NCBI RefSeq assembly: GCF_900606115.1
Contig: NZ_UWPJ01000039.1
Coordinates: forward strand, 62,001 to 126,000
Origin: Pigmentiphaga humi
GTDB lineage: Bacteria > Pseudomonadota > Gammaproteobacteria > Burkholderiales > Burkholderiaceae_B
Direction of reading: 5' to 3'
Length of the DNA: 64,000 nt
Shown: piece after piece, positions 50,663 through 59,705 of the stretch
How the letters are laid out: the number at the start of each line of letters is the position of its first letter
Position numbering within the stretch: position 1 is the stretch's first letter
Position numbers and translations under genes: made by a program
Notes under the pieces: model-generated
What the model was told of the DNA's origin: nothing
What the model saw: the letters and a program-made list of their open reading frames with translations, nothing else
The model's database searches: none

Positions 50663-51453
50663 AACGCATTGCCTCGCGCGACAACGCTTTGTTCAAGTCG
50701 CTGCGGAAACTCGCCCAGCACGGCCAGGCGCGGCGCAACGCCGGCATGTCGCTGCTCGAAGGCGTGCACTTGTGCGAAGCCTATTTGCAGTGGCAGGGGT
50801 TGCCGCGCCAGGCGCTATTCGACACCCGGCGCCTCGAGGGCGAGCGCGCCAGCGCCGAAGTGCGGGCTTTGCGCGAGCAGGTGCCGCAAGACCTGCAGGT
50901 GTGGCTGGACGGCAATCTGATCGACGACCTGGAGCAGGTCCAGGCCGGGCAGGGCGTGGTCTTCGTGATCGATACCCCGGCGCCGCCGATGCCGGAGCGG
51001 GTGACGGAGTCTTGCGTGCTGCTCGATCGCATCCAGGACCCAGGCAATGTCGGTTCCATCCTGCGCACGTGCGCGGCGGCGGGCGTGCGCCGCGTCTTCC
51101 TCTCGGAAGAAACGGCTTTCGCATGGTCGCCCAAGGTGCTGCGTTCGGGCCAGGGCGCGCATTTCTCGCTGGCCATCCACGAGCGGGTCGACCTGGGTGC
51201 GCTGCTGGAACGACTCGCCGTGCCGCTGGCGGCGACGACCCTCGACGACGCCGTCGACCTCTACCAGGTGCCGTTGCCCCGGCAGGCCGCCTGGGTGTTC
51301 GGCAATGAAGGGCAGGGCGTGCGGGCCGACCTGCAGGCCGCCGCGGCCTGGCGGGTGCGCATCCCGCAGGAACCCGCCGCCGAGTCGCTCAATGTGGCCG
51401 CCGCGGCGGCGGTCTGCCTGTTCGAGCAGCGGCGGCGCTACCTGGCCGACTGA
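50659..51453 (+). CDS. TrmH/SpoU-family RNA 2'-O-methyltransferase
   Basis: SAM-dependent SPOUT methyltransferase acting on rRNA or tRNA ribose. The 264-residue protein has the N-terminal substrate-binding domain ('[17 protein letters not shown]', '[12 protein letters not shown]') and the three SpoU motifs: '[20 protein letters not shown]' near 140, '[10 protein letters not shown]' near 212 and '[20 protein letters not shown]' near 235. The GTG at 50659 overlaps the rnhB stop. The exact target nucleotide is unknown. Confidence 0.9.
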   Translation: MKRIASRDNALFKSLRKLAQHGQARRNAGMSLLEGVHLCEAYLQWQGLPRQALFDTRRLEGERASAEVRALREQVPQDLQVWLDGNLIDDLEQVQAGQGVVFVIDTPAPPMPERVTESCVLLDRIQDPGNVGSILRTCAAAGVRRVFLSEETAFAWSPKVLRSGQGAHFSLAIHERVDLGALLERLAVPLAATTLDDAVDLYQVPLPRQAAWVFGNEGQGVRADLQAAAAWRVRIPQEPAAESLNVAAAAAVCLFEQRRRYLAD

Positions 51454-51481
51454 CCGCCAGGGTGGGTGGCCGGGCGCGGCC

Positions 51482-51895
51482 TCAGGCCGCGTACACCGAT
51501 TCGAAGCTCTTGAACCCTTTGACCTCGATCGGGTTGCCGAACGGGTCCAGGAAGAACATGGTCGATTGTTCGCCCGGCTGGCCCTGGAAGCGCACCTGCG
51601 GCTCCAGCACGAACGCCGTGCCCGCGGCCTGCAGCCGGCCGGCCAAGGCCTGCCAGTCGTCCAACTGCAGGATGATGCCGAAGTGCGGCATGGGCACCAG
51701 TTTGTCGCCCACGTGGCCGGTGCGCGCGGTCTTGAAGGGTTCGCCCAGGTGCAGCGAAATCTGGTGGCCGAAGAAATCGAAATCGACCCAGGTGTCGGTG
51801 CTGCGGCCTTCGGCGCAGCCCAGGACGTCGCCGTAGAAGCGGCGCGCCTGGGCGAGGTCGGTGACGTTGAAAGCGAGATGGAAGATCGATTGCAT
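51482..51895 (-). CDS. VOC family (glyoxalase-like) protein
   Basis: A 137-residue protein with two beta-alpha-beta-beta-beta modules of the vicinal oxygen chelate fold. 'IFHLAFNVTDLAQARRFYGD' near the N-terminus and 'MFFLDPFGNPIEVKGF' near the C-terminus supply typical metal-ligand positions (His6 and Glu in 'PIEVK'). Substrate is unknown; the family includes glyoxalases, dioxygenases and resistance proteins. It is convergent with the methyltransferase gene and shares orientation with ppsR, 68 bp apart. Confidence 0.85.
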   Translation of the reverse strand: MQSIFHLAFNVTDLAQARRFYGDVLGCAEGRSTDTWVDFDFFGHQISLHLGEPFKTARTGHVGDKLVPMPHFGIILQLDDWQALAGRLQAAGTAFVLEPQVRFQGQPGEQSTMFFLDPFGNPIEVKGFKSFESVYAA

Positions 51896-51963
51896 GGCGT
51901 CGTGGGCAAAAGGGGGTATAGGCTCGCCAGCGTCGGGCCGGCGCGGGCAACCGGTGGGGCGGC

Positions 51964-52812
51964 TCAGTAGAACCGGCCTTCCAGCCCGATCTTCTGCAGC
52001 ACCGTGGTGGAGATTTCTTCGATGGATTTGGTCGTCGTCGACAGCCACCGGATGCTTTCGCGCCGCATCATCTTCTCGGCCTCGGCCACTTCGTAGCGGC
52101 ATTGCTCCAGCGAGGCGTAGCGGCTGTCGGGCCGGCGCTCGTGCCGCACTTCCGAGAGCCGTTCGGGCTGAATGGTCAGGCCGAACAGCTTGCTGCGATA
52201 GGGCAGGATGGCCGAAGGCAGGCCGCCGCGTTCGAAATCGTCGGGGATGAGCGGAACATTGGCGGCCTTCACGCCGTATTGCATGGCCAGGTACAGGCTG
52301 GTCGGCGTCTTGCCGCAGCGCGACACGCCGACCAGGATCACGTCGGCCTGCTCCAGCCCCTTCATGTACTGCCCGTCGTCGTGGGCCAGGCTGAAGTTGA
52401 TCGCCTCGATCCGGCTCTGGTACTGCTTGGTGTTCGCGGCGTTGTGCGAGCGGCCGATGGAGTGGCTGGACTTGATGTTCAGTTCCTGCTCGATGGGCTC
52501 GACGAAGGTCGAGAACAGGTCCAGGAACAAGCCGTTGGCCTGCCTCACGCGCGTGTTGATCTCGGAGTTGACCAGAGTGCTGAAGACGATGGGGCGCTGG
52601 CCGTCGGTTGCGAAAGCCGCATCGATGCGCGTGGCGACGTCCGCGGCCTTGTCCACGGAATCGATGAAGGGCAGCCGGATATGACGGAAACGGGCGCTCT
52701 CGAACTGCGCGAGCACGGAATGCGCGAAGGTCTCGGCCGTGATGCCGGTACCGTCGGAAACCACGAACACGGTGCGCAGGTAGTTGTTCTGCGCGGGGGC
52801 GGGTTGAGGCAT
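51964..52812 (-). CDS. ppsR: PEP synthase regulatory protein PpsR (bifunctional kinase/pyrophosphorylase)
   Basis: Controls PpsA by ADP-dependent phosphorylation of its active-site threonine and by Pi-dependent dephosphorylation. The 282-residue DUF299 protein contains '[21 protein letters not shown]' (in adjacent parts) near residue 17 and the phosphate-binding loop '[10 protein letters not shown]' at 162-171. I started it at the ATG at 52812 ('[10 protein letters not shown]'). It is divergent from its target gene ppsA, with 246 bp between starts; that gap holds no gene and a TACAAT box at 52896-52901 on the plus strand. Confidence 0.94.
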   Translation of the reverse strand: MPQPAPAQNNYLRTVFVVSDGTGITAETFAHSVLAQFESARFRHIRLPFIDSVDKAADVATRIDAAFATDGQRPIVFSTLVNSEINTRVRQANGLFLDLFSTFVEPIEQELNIKSSHSIGRSHNAANTKQYQSRIEAINFSLAHDDGQYMKGLEQADVILVGVSRCGKTPTSLYLAMQYGVKAANVPLIPDDFERGGLPSAILPYRSKLFGLTIQPERLSEVRHERRPDSRYASLEQCRYEVAEAEKMMRRESIRWLSTTTKSIEEISTTVLQKIGLEGRFY

Positions 52813-53058
52813 GAAGTTCTCGCAAAAACAGGGGGTTCCCGGGGGGCCGGGAAGGCTCAAGAAAGACCGGTGGTGCAGAACAGGCGCCAGCCGTCGTACA
52901 ATTCCGGGATTCCCCCGGTTACGCCGGCAGTCGTCCCAGGCTCGAGAAGGCCCTGGGCCGAGGCGAAGGCGGGTTTGGCCAGCGCATCACCACGACCCCG
53001 TAGCTTTGCGTGTGCGCTCGCCAAACAAGCTTTCTTGCCATTGTAATAGGGGACTTCC

Positions 53059-55422
53059 ATGTCTTATGTCGTACCGTTCGAGCAACTCCGCATGACGGAT
53101 GTTGACTCGGTAGGAGGAAAGAACGCCTCACTAGGAGAGATGATCAGCCAGCTGACCGGCGCCGGAGTCCGCGTGCCGGGCGGTTTCGCCACCACGGCGG
53201 AGGCTTTCCGCGATTTCCTGAAGGATTCGGGCCTGGATGCCCGGATCAACGACCGCCTGTCTTCCTTGAATCCGGAAGACGTGCGCGCGCTCGCCGAGAC
53301 CGGCGCGGAAATCCGGCAATGGATCGTCGATGCTCCGTTCTCGGCCAGGTTCGAGAAGGAGATCCGTGAAGCGTTCGCCAGGCTCGATGCCGACGGCAAG
53401 GGTTCGTTCGCCGTCCGCTCGTCCGCCACCGCCGAAGACCTGCCCGACGCCTCGTTCGCAGGCCAGCAGGAAACCTTTCTCAACGTGGTCGGCGTCGACG
53501 ACGTGCTGGACAAGATCCGCCACGTGTTCGCGTCGCTGTACAACGACCGCGCCATCTCGTATCGCGTGCACAAGGGCTTCGCCCATGCCGACGTGGCGCT
53601 GTCCGCGGGCATCCAGCGCATGGTCCGCTCCGACACCGGCGCGGCCGGCGTCATGTTCACCATCGACACCGAATCGGGCTTTCCCGACGTCGTCTTCATC
53701 ACCTCGTCCTACGGCCTGGGCGAAACCGTGGTGCAGGGCGCAGTCAACCCCGACGAGTTCTACGTCTTCAAGCCTACGCTGGAAGCCGGCCACTATTCCA
53801 TCGTCAGCCGCCGCATCGGCTCCAAGCTGATCAAGATGGAATTCGACCCGGCCCGCACCGAAGGCCGCGCCGTGCGCACGGTCGACGTCGCGCCCGAGCA
53901 GCGCAACCGCTTCTCGCTGTCCGACGAAGACGTGATCGAGCTGGCGCGCTATGCCGTCATTATCGAGAAGCATTACGGCCGTCCCATGGACATCGAGTGG
54001 GGCCGCGACGGCAACGACGGCAAGATCTACATCCTGCAGGCGCGCCCGGAAACCGTGAAGTCGCAGCAGTCCGGCAACGACGTGCAGCAGCGCTACCGCC
54101 TCAAGGCCACCGGCGACGTGCTGGTCACCGGCCGCGCGATCGGCCAGAAGATCGGCTCGGGTCCGGTACGCCTGGTCTCCGACCTGGCCGAGATGGACAA
54201 GGTCCAGCCTGGCGACGTGCTCGTCACCGACATGACCGATCCCAACTGGGAACCCGTCATGAAGCGCGCCTCGGCCATCGTCACCAACCGCGGCGGCCGG
54301 ACCTGCCACGCGGCCATCATCGCGCGCGAGCTGGGCATCCCGGCGGTCGTGGGCAGCGGCGACGCCACCGAAGTGCTGAAGGACGGCGCCATGGTCACCG
54401 TGTCCTGCGCCGAAGGCGACGAAGGCCGGATCTACGACGGCCTGCTCGAGACCGAAGTCGAAGAAGTCCGCCGCGGCGAGATGCCCGCCATCGACGTCAA
54501 GATCATGATGAACGTGGGCAATCCGCAGCTCGCCTACGACTTCGCGCAGATCCCGAACGGCGGCGTGGGCCTGGCCCGCCTCGAGTTCATCATCAACAAC
54601 AACATCGGCATCCACCCCAAGGCCATCCTCGACTATCCGAACGTCGACGGCGAGCTGAAGAAGGCAGTGGAATCGGTGGCCCGCGGCTACGCGAGCCCGC
54701 GCGCGTTCTTCGTCGACAAGCTGGCCGAGGGCATCGCCACCATCGCCGCGGCCTTCTATCCGAAATCCGTGATCGTGCGCATGTCCGACTTCAAGTCGAA
54801 CGAGTACCGCAAGCTGATCGGCGGCTCGCGCTACGAGCCCGAGGAAGAGAACCCGATGCTGGGCTTCCGCGGCGCCTCGCGCTACATCGCCGACGAGTTC
54901 GCCGAGTGCTTCCGCATGGAATGCGAGGCGCTGCGCCGCGTGCGCGAACAGATGGGCCTGACCAATGTCGAGATCATGGTGCCCTTCGTGCGCACGCTCA
55001 AGCAGGCCGAGCGCGTGGTGGGCCTGCTGGCCGACAACCAGCTCAAGCGCGGCGAGAACGGCCTGCGCCTGATCATGATGTGCGAAGTGCCGTCCAACGC
55101 GGTGCTGGCCGAGCAGTTCCTCGAATACTTCGACGGCTTCTCGATCGGCTCGAACGACCTGACCCAGCTCACCCTGGGCCTGGACCGCGACTCCGGCCTG
55201 GAGCTGCTGGCCGCCGACTTCGACGAACGCGACCCGGCCGTCCAGGCGCTGCTCAAGCGCGCGATCGAGGCTTGCCTCGCGGCCGGCAAGTACGTCGGCA
55301 TCTGCGGCCAGGGCCCCTCCGACCATCCGGATTTCGCCGTCTGGCTGAAGGAGCAGGGGATCAAGTCGATTTCGCTGAATCCGGATACGGTGGTCGACAC
55401 TTGGAAGGCTTTGGCCAAGTAA
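53059..55422 (+). CDS. ppsA: Phosphoenolpyruvate synthase
   Basis: Converts pyruvate plus ATP to PEP, AMP and Pi for growth on three-carbon compounds. The 787-residue product has the N-terminal ATP-grasp domain ('[13 protein letters not shown]', '[20 protein letters not shown]'), the swivelling phosphohistidine domain with '[15 protein letters not shown]' (His417; the preceding Thr is the PpsR target in other bacteria) and a C-terminal TIM-barrel PEP-binding domain ('[20 protein letters not shown]', '[13 protein letters not shown]'). An AGGGG ribosome site precedes the ATG. Confidence 0.96.
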   Translation: MSYVVPFEQLRMTDVDSVGGKNASLGEMISQLTGAGVRVPGGFATTAEAFRDFLKDSGLDARINDRLSSLNPEDVRALAETGAEIRQWIVDAPFSARFEKEIREAFARLDADGKGSFAVRSSATAEDLPDASFAGQQETFLNVVGVDDVLDKIRHVFASLYNDRAISYRVHKGFAHADVALSAGIQRMVRSDTGAAGVMFTIDTESGFPDVVFITSSYGLGETVVQGAVNPDEFYVFKPTLEAGHYSIVSRRIGSKLIKMEFDPARTEGRAVRTVDVAPEQRNRFSLSDEDVIELARYAVIIEKHYGRPMDIEWGRDGNDGKIYILQARPETVKSQQSGNDVQQRYRLKATGDVLVTGRAIGQKIGSGPVRLVSDLAEMDKVQPGDVLVTDMTDPNWEPVMKRASAIVTNRGGRTCHAAIIARELGIPAVVGSGDATEVLKDGAMVTVSCAEGDEGRIYDGLLETEVEEVRRGEMPAIDVKIMMNVGNPQLAYDFAQIPNGGVGLARLEFIINNNIGIHPKAILDYPNVDGELKKAVESVARGYASPRAFFVDKLAEGIATIAAAFYPKSVIVRMSDFKSNEYRKLIGGSRYEPEEENPMLGFRGASRYIADEFAECFRMECEALRRVREQMGLTNVEIMVPFVRTLKQAERVVGLLADNQLKRGENGLRLIMMCEVPSNAVLAEQFLEYFDGFSIGSNDLTQLTLGLDRDSGLELLAADFDERDPAVQALLKRAIEACLAAGKYVGICGQGPSDHPDFAVWLKEQGIKSISLNPDTVVDTWKALAK

Positions 55423-55423
55423 A

Positions 55424-55510
55424 GCTTCCCTGCGCGCTGACGCGTCCCCCTTCCCGGGGGGGCGGTACTGGCGGACCGGCGGAGCCGGATCCGCTGCGCC
55501 GAGGTGGGGC
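55424..55510. repeat. Dispersed multi-hairpin repeat, copy 5
   Basis: Begins right after the ppsA stop codon in the same orientation as copies 2 and 4. It contains GCGCTGACGCG, a C/G-run hairpin and the hairpin around GGATCC. A T-run terminator follows some 30 bp later. Confidence 0.75.
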
Positions 55511-55538
55511 GGCGCGCTGGGTCGACGTTGCGATTGAG

Positions 55539-55572
55539 AAAGCGAGGGGCTTGCGGGCTTCTCGCTTTTTTC
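55539..55572 (+). terminator. Intrinsic terminator of ppsA
   Basis: AAAGCGAG (55539-55546) pairs with CTCGCTTT (55561-55568), continuing into a run of six Ts (55566-55571). It lies about 115 bp after the ppsA stop. The rest of the 295-bp gap before the NfeD gene holds repeat copy 5 and no gene. Confidence 0.7.
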
Positions 55573-55717
55573 TTTCGTGTGTCCGGCAGCGGCTTTGTCC
55601 TGCATATCGACCTTCACGGCAGGGCTGCAGGCGAGCAGGGCATAATAGGGGAAATGAATGCCGCGCTTGGGCGTGGCGGCTGGGCGGCTTGCGGGCTGCT
55701 GCATGAAGGAGGCATCG

Positions 55718-56158
55718 ATGAATCCCGCCTGGGTGTGGTTCGGCTTGATGGCGCTGGCCTTGATCGGCGAGGTCATGAGCGGTACGTTCTACCTGCTGAT
55801 GGTCGCGATCGGATTTGCCGCCGCGGGCATCGTGGCGTGGGCGGGCGTGGATATCGCCTGGCAACTGGTCGTCTGCGCGGCGGCGGTGCTGTTGGCGGTG
55901 CTGGTGCTCAAGCGCCTGAACATCCTCAAGAAGCGCGGCAGCAGCGCACCGTCGCGCAATGCCGACCTGAACATGGACATCGGCCAGACCGTCAAGGTCG
56001 AGGCCTGGGACGCCGACGGCGCCACCCGGGTCTGGTACCGCGGCGCGCACTGGCGGGCGGAAGCGGCGCCAGGCGTGTCGCCCGTGCCCGGCCTGTACGT
56101 CATCACCGAACTGAAAGGCAGCAGCCTGGTGCTATCGCCGGCGCACGCCGCCGCCTGA
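55718..56158 (+). CDS. NfeD-like membrane protein
   Basis: A 146-residue inner-membrane protein with two or three helices at about 5-75 ('WVWFGLMALALIGEVMSGTFY', 'LLVAVLVLKRL'-type segments) and a C-terminal OB-fold domain ('DIGQTVKVEAWDADGATRVWY', 'YVITELKGSSLVL'), the short NfeD layout. NfeD proteins accompany SPFH/stomatin proteins and are thought to act on their assembly. AAGGAGG upstream fixes the ATG at 55718. The SPFH gene begins 58 bp downstream. Confidence 0.88.
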   Translation: MNPAWVWFGLMALALIGEVMSGTFYLLMVAIGFAAAGIVAWAGVDIAWQLVVCAAAVLLAVLVLKRLNILKKRGSSAPSRNADLNMDIGQTVKVEAWDADGATRVWYRGAHWRAEAAPGVSPVPGLYVITELKGSSLVLSPAHAAA

Positions 56159-56216
56159 ATCCGGACCCCGCCCGCGGCGCGAGCGCGCGGCGGCTTCATC
56201 ATCACAAGGGAGCGTC

Positions 56217-57155
56217 ATGAACGAATCCACTATCGTCCTGCTGGTCATCCTCGTCCTGGCCATCCTGATCGTCGTCAAGGCGATCGCGATCGTCCCGCAG
56301 CAGCATGCCTGGGTCGTCGAACGGCTGGGCAAGTTCGACCGCGTCCTGCAGCCCGGCGCCGGCTTCGTGATCCCGTTCATCGAGCGCGTGGCCTACAAGC
56401 ATTCGTTGAAGGAGATCCCGCTCGACGTGCCCAGCCAGGTCTGCATCACGCGCGACAACACCCAGCTCCAGGTGGACGGCATCCTGTACTTCCAGGTCAC
56501 CGACGCGATGCGCGCCTCGTACGGCTCGTCCAATTACATCGTCGCCATCACCCAGCTGGCGCAGACCACGCTGCGTTCGGTCATCGGCAAGCTGGAGCTG
56601 GACAAGACTTTCGAGGAGCGCGAGCAGATCAACAGCAGCATCGTCAGCGCGCTCGACGAGGCGGCGCTGAACTGGGGCGTGAAGGTGCTGCGCTACGAGA
56701 TCAAGGACCTGACCCCGCCGGCCGAAATCCTGCGCGCCATGCAGGCGCAGATCACCGCCGAGCGCGAGAAGCGCGCGCTGATCGCGGCCTCCGAAGGCCG
56801 GCGCCAGGAGCAGATCAACATCGCCACCGGCGAGCGCGAAGCCGCCATTGCCCGTTCCGAGGGCGAGAAGCAGGCCCAGATCAACCAGGCCCAGGGCGAG
56901 GCGACCGCCGTCGTCACCGTGGCGGACGCCACGGCCAAGGCCATCATCCAGGTGGCCGAGGCCATCAATCACCCCGGCGGCATGGAGGCGGTCAACCTCA
57001 AGGTGGCCGAGCGCTACGTCGATGCCTTCGGCAACCTGGCCAAGACCAACAATACCCTCATCGTGCCGGCCAACGTCAGCGATATCAGCGGCTTGATCGC
57101 GTCCGCGCTGACGGTGGTCAAAGGTACGCAAGCGACGCCCAAGGCGCCCAATTGA
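56217..57155 (+). CDS. SPFH/band-7 (stomatin-like, QmcA-type) protein
   Basis: Membrane-anchored scaffold protein of 312 residues: an N-terminal helix at about 4-24 ('IVLLVILVLAILIVVKAIAI'), the SPFH domain ('VPQQHAWVVERLGKFDRVL', 'IPLDVPSQVCITRDNTQLQV'), a coiled coil rich in Glu, Ala and Gln (about 180-245), and a C-terminal segment ending in 'TPKAPN'. Such proteins form large oligomeric cages that organise membrane domains and proteases such as FtsH. Its pairing with the NfeD-like gene in one operon fits known co-occurrence. A perfect 8-bp hairpin (57162-57182) follows. Confidence 0.9.
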   Translation: MNESTIVLLVILVLAILIVVKAIAIVPQQHAWVVERLGKFDRVLQPGAGFVIPFIERVAYKHSLKEIPLDVPSQVCITRDNTQLQVDGILYFQVTDAMRASYGSSNYIVAITQLAQTTLRSVIGKLELDKTFEEREQINSSIVSALDEAALNWGVKVLRYEIKDLTPPAEILRAMQAQITAEREKRALIAASEGRRQEQINIATGEREAAIARSEGEKQAQINQAQGEATAVVTVADATAKAIIQVAEAINHPGGMEAVNLKVAERYVDAFGNLAKTNNTLIVPANVSDISGLIASALTVVKGTQATPKAPN

Positions 57156-57161
57156 CACCGG

Positions 57162-57182
57162 CGGGCCGCGCAATGCGGCCCG
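57162..57182. terminator. Hairpin between convergent genes
   Basis: CGGGCCGC-GCAAT-GCGGCCCG, perfect 8-bp stem, directly between the stops of the SPFH gene and the convergent amidohydrolase gene. No T-run; probably a bidirectional transcription end. Confidence 0.45.
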
Positions 57183-57186
57183 GGGT

Positions 57187-58206
57187 TCATCGAGCCAGGA
57201 AGCGCCGCGCGTTCTCTCCATATACGGCGTCGCGCAACGCCTGATCCAGGCCCAGGCTCTCCAGCCGTTCGACCGGCTCGCGATCCATGACCCGGAAGGG
57301 GTAGTCCGTGCCTATCATCACTTGCGCGGATCCGAACCGCTCCAGCAGCAAACCTATGGTCGGCGCGTCGTAGACCAGGTCGTCGTAGAACATGCGACGG
57401 GCCTGCAGCGTGGGCGACGTCTGCATCGACTCCTTGATCTCCGCCGCTCGCTGCCAGGCGTTCTCCAGCCGCGGCAGCAGCATGGCCAGCGTGCCGCCGC
57501 CGTGGCTGAAGGCGATCCGCAGCCGGGGGTGCCGTTCCAGCACGTTGCCGGTGATGATCGAGGCCGCGGCCAGGCCGATTTCCGACGGGAAGCCCAACGC
57601 CTGCTGCAGCGAGGCCGGCCCGACCAGCCGGTCGGCCCCGGCGGGTCGGATGGCGTGGACGAACACGCACAGCCCAAGACGCTCGGCGGCGGCAAAGAAG
57701 GGCTGGAACTTCGGCAGGCCCAGCGGTTCGCCATTGACGTTGCTGCCTATTTCCACGCCGGGAAAACCCAGCGTGCCGGCGATGTATTCCAATTCCTCGA
57801 CCGCACGGTCCATGTCCTGCATGGGCACCGCGCCCAGCGCCAGGAAACGGTCAGGGTGGCCGGCTGCCAGCCGCGCCATTTGCTCGTTCAGATCGCGGTG
57901 CAGCACGGCGCAGGCTGCGCCCGGCATCCAGTACGACAGCAGTTCAGGCATGGGCGAGATGACCTGCATGCCGATGCGCATCGCGTCCATGTCCGCGGTG
58001 CGCTTGCCGGCGTCCCAGCACTGGTCCGTGACGGTTCGGTAGTTCTTGCCGTCTATCATGACATGGCGGTGGCACGCGCACTCGGCGGGCGCCATCGTCG
58101 GCCACATGCGGGACGGGCCCCCGGGGGGCATGGCCGCCAGCGTTTCCGGAACGAAATGCGTATGGACGTCGACGCTGCGGCGCCAGGCCTGGCCGCCGCC
58201 GCTCAT
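57187..58206 (-). CDS. ACMSD-type amidohydrolase (decarboxylase/hydrolase)
   Basis: A 339-residue TIM-barrel metalloenzyme of the amidohydrolase_2 family, which includes 2-amino-3-carboxymuconate 6-semialdehyde decarboxylase, gamma-resorcylate and 5-carboxyvanillate decarboxylases. Metal-site motifs are 'VDVHTHFVPETL' (His-x-His near residue 15), 'VFVHAIRP' near 167, 'IAFSHGGGTLAMLLPR' near 220 and 'IGTDYPFRV' near 292. I began it at the ATG at 58206, which overlaps the stop of the upstream RidA-type gene (ATGA); the longer open frame to 58695 is its shadow. Within the cluster it would decarboxylate or hydrolyse a ring-cleavage product. Substrate is unknown. Confidence 0.87.
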   Translation of the reverse strand: MSGGGQAWRRSVDVHTHFVPETLAAMPPGGPSRMWPTMAPAECACHRHVMIDGKNYRTVTDQCWDAGKRTADMDAMRIGMQVISPMPELLSYWMPGAACAVLHRDLNEQMARLAAGHPDRFLALGAVPMQDMDRAVEELEYIAGTLGFPGVEIGSNVNGEPLGLPKFQPFFAAAERLGLCVFVHAIRPAGADRLVGPASLQQALGFPSEIGLAAASIITGNVLERHPRLRIAFSHGGGTLAMLLPRLENAWQRAAEIKESMQTSPTLQARRMFYDDLVYDAPTIGLLLERFGSAQVMIGTDYPFRVMDREPVERLESLGLDQALRDAVYGENARRFLAR

Positions 58207-58613
58207 GGACGCACCTCGTCCAGCACGGCATAGAGCTCGCAGCGCACGTGGGCGCCTTCGGGCAGGTGGCCGGCCGGAACGACGTGGCGCGCCGGGCGCG
58301 AGCCGGCATCCGGAAACATCGTTTCCCAGGCCCGGTTGACCATGGCGCGGAGCGTCATGTCGGACACATCGAACTCGATCTTGATGATGTCGGCGACGGT
58401 GCCGCCGGCTGCCTGCATCACGGCGTGGATGTTCTCGAACAACTGCGATGTCTGCGCCTGGGCATCTTCCGCCAGCTCGCGCGTGGCCGGATTGCGCCCG
58501 TAGATGCCGCCCGACATCACCAGCTTGCCGATGCGGCAAGCCGTGGGCGCCGGCGATTTGCGTTCGAGCCCGTCGACCTGGATGCTGACGCGGGCGGAAG
58601 AGGCGGATGCCAT
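58203..58613 (-). CDS. RidA-family protein, possible 2-aminomuconate deaminase type
   Basis: A 136-residue Rid-fold protein ('IGKLVMSGGIYGRNPAT', 'QTSQLFENIHAVMQAAGGTVADI', 'RHVVPAGHLPEGAHVRCELYAVL'). The arginine in 'SRPARHVV' corresponds to the carboxylate-binding residue. Rid-like proteins act as 2-aminomuconate deaminases in aminophenol and hydroxyanthranilate pathways, and the coupling by ATGA to an ACMSD-type gene makes such a role attractive here, but it is inference. The second Rid paralogue at 7668-8015 is much shorter and unrelated in context. Confidence 0.85.
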   Translation of the reverse strand: MASASSARVSIQVDGLERKSPAPTACRIGKLVMSGGIYGRNPATRELAEDAQAQTSQLFENIHAVMQAAGGTVADIIKIEFDVSDMTLRAMVNRAWETMFPDAGSRPARHVVPAGHLPEGAHVRCELYAVLDEVRP

Positions 58614-58625
58614 GCGATCTCCTTG

Positions 58626-59666
58626 CTAGACGGGGTCGTAGATGACCGTGACCTTGTTGGAGTTGAAGATGTAGGTCTCGACGTAATCGGACCACGACAA
58701 GTGGGCGTTGAGTTCGTACATGGCGCCCATCAGGCAGAACCAGTTCAGCACCTCCTGCTGCCCCGCGTCAACCACCTGAGCCAAGGGGGTCTGCCGCCAC
58801 GCCTCGTAGTCGCCCTTGACCAGGGCATCGTACAGGCGGCGGTCGTTCTCCACGTCGGGGTGCATCTGCCAGTACTTGGCGCACAGGAAAGCATGCGACC
58901 AGCTCGACGAGGCCATCAGGCAGATGCGCCACGGGCTGGCGCGCATCGCGCGCGCCGTTGCCCGGCCCAGATCGAAGCAGCGCAGCGGCGATGGCGCGGG
59001 CGGGTCCAGGTGCCGTTCCGTGGCCTTGATCTTGGGCACCGAGCCGCGATTGCAGATCACGTCGCTGCCGTAGCAGTTGATCGTGAACGGCACCATCGGA
59101 TAGGCGAAGCCCTTGCGGTCGTAGTCCAGGTACAGCACGACGTTCATGAAGGCATGCGAGAGATCCTTGCGGTGCAGCGGCTTGTAGGCGTAAGCCACGT
59201 CGAACGAGGATTCGATCAGCCGCGAGGTCAGGTAGTGTCCGACCTCGGGCGCCATGCGCACGTGGAAGCTGTGGTCGGTCGGCTCGTCCCAGGGATTGCC
59301 GTGGGGACCATGCGGCTGGACGTGCAGGTCTTCCTTGTAGGCCAGCACGCAGAAGGGCGGAACGATATCCTCGCGGAAATTCTCGTACTGGTCGTCGCCC
59401 CAGACCACGATGGCGTCCGGCTTGAAATCGTCGAGCGCGGCGCGAGCCTTGCGTATGCCGGCCAGCAGCTTCTCGCGGTGGGCCGCGGCCGCATCCATGC
59501 CGGCTTCCCATTCGGCCCGCATGGGGGCCGGCCAGTTGGCCATGTCCTTGACGTCGGCCGGGATGTCCGGGTGCTGCAGGTTGGCCCTGAGGCGTTTGGC
59601 GAAGGTATCGTCCAGGTCGTGCAGGCGCGGCCAGTGGGAAATGCCGAGCCCGAGTACTTCTGCCAT
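58626..59666 (-). CDS. Class III extradiol ring-cleavage dioxygenase (LigB-type)
   Basis: A 346-residue single-chain protein of the LigB superfamily of non-heme Fe(II) extradiol dioxygenases. Candidate metal ligands lie in 'LGISHWPRLHD' (His11) and in a second histidine further on ('HGPHGNPWDEPTDHSFHV' region near residue 115-132); 'IVVWGDDQYENF', 'LSHAFMNVVLYLDYDRKGF' and 'PMVPFTINCYG' are strongly conserved in this subgroup. It should open a catecholic, hydroquinone-like or aminophenolic ring, with oxygen. It sits between the FAD hydroxylase that could make its substrate and the RidA/ACMSD pair that could process its product. Confidence 0.85.
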   Translation of the reverse strand: MAEVLGLGISHWPRLHDLDDTFAKRLRANLQHPDIPADVKDMANWPAPMRAEWEAGMDAAAAHREKLLAGIRKARAALDDFKPDAIVVWGDDQYENFREDIVPPFCVLAYKEDLHVQPHGPHGNPWDEPTDHSFHVRMAPEVGHYLTSRLIESSFDVAYAYKPLHRKDLSHAFMNVVLYLDYDRKGFAYPMVPFTINCYGSDVICNRGSVPKIKATERHLDPPAPSPLRCFDLGRATARAMRASPWRICLMASSSWSHAFLCAKYWQMHPDVENDRRLYDALVKGDYEAWRQTPLAQVVDAGQQEVLNWFCLMGAMYELNAHLSWSDYVETYIFNSNKVTVIYDPV

Positions 59667-59705
59667 GTTCTGACTCCGATTCGTGGTGGTTGCTGGGGAC
59701 GTATC

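Noticed and set aside
53131-55776. 881-codon minus-strand frame over ppsA
   Set aside because: Shadow of the ppsA gene; no recognisable domain.
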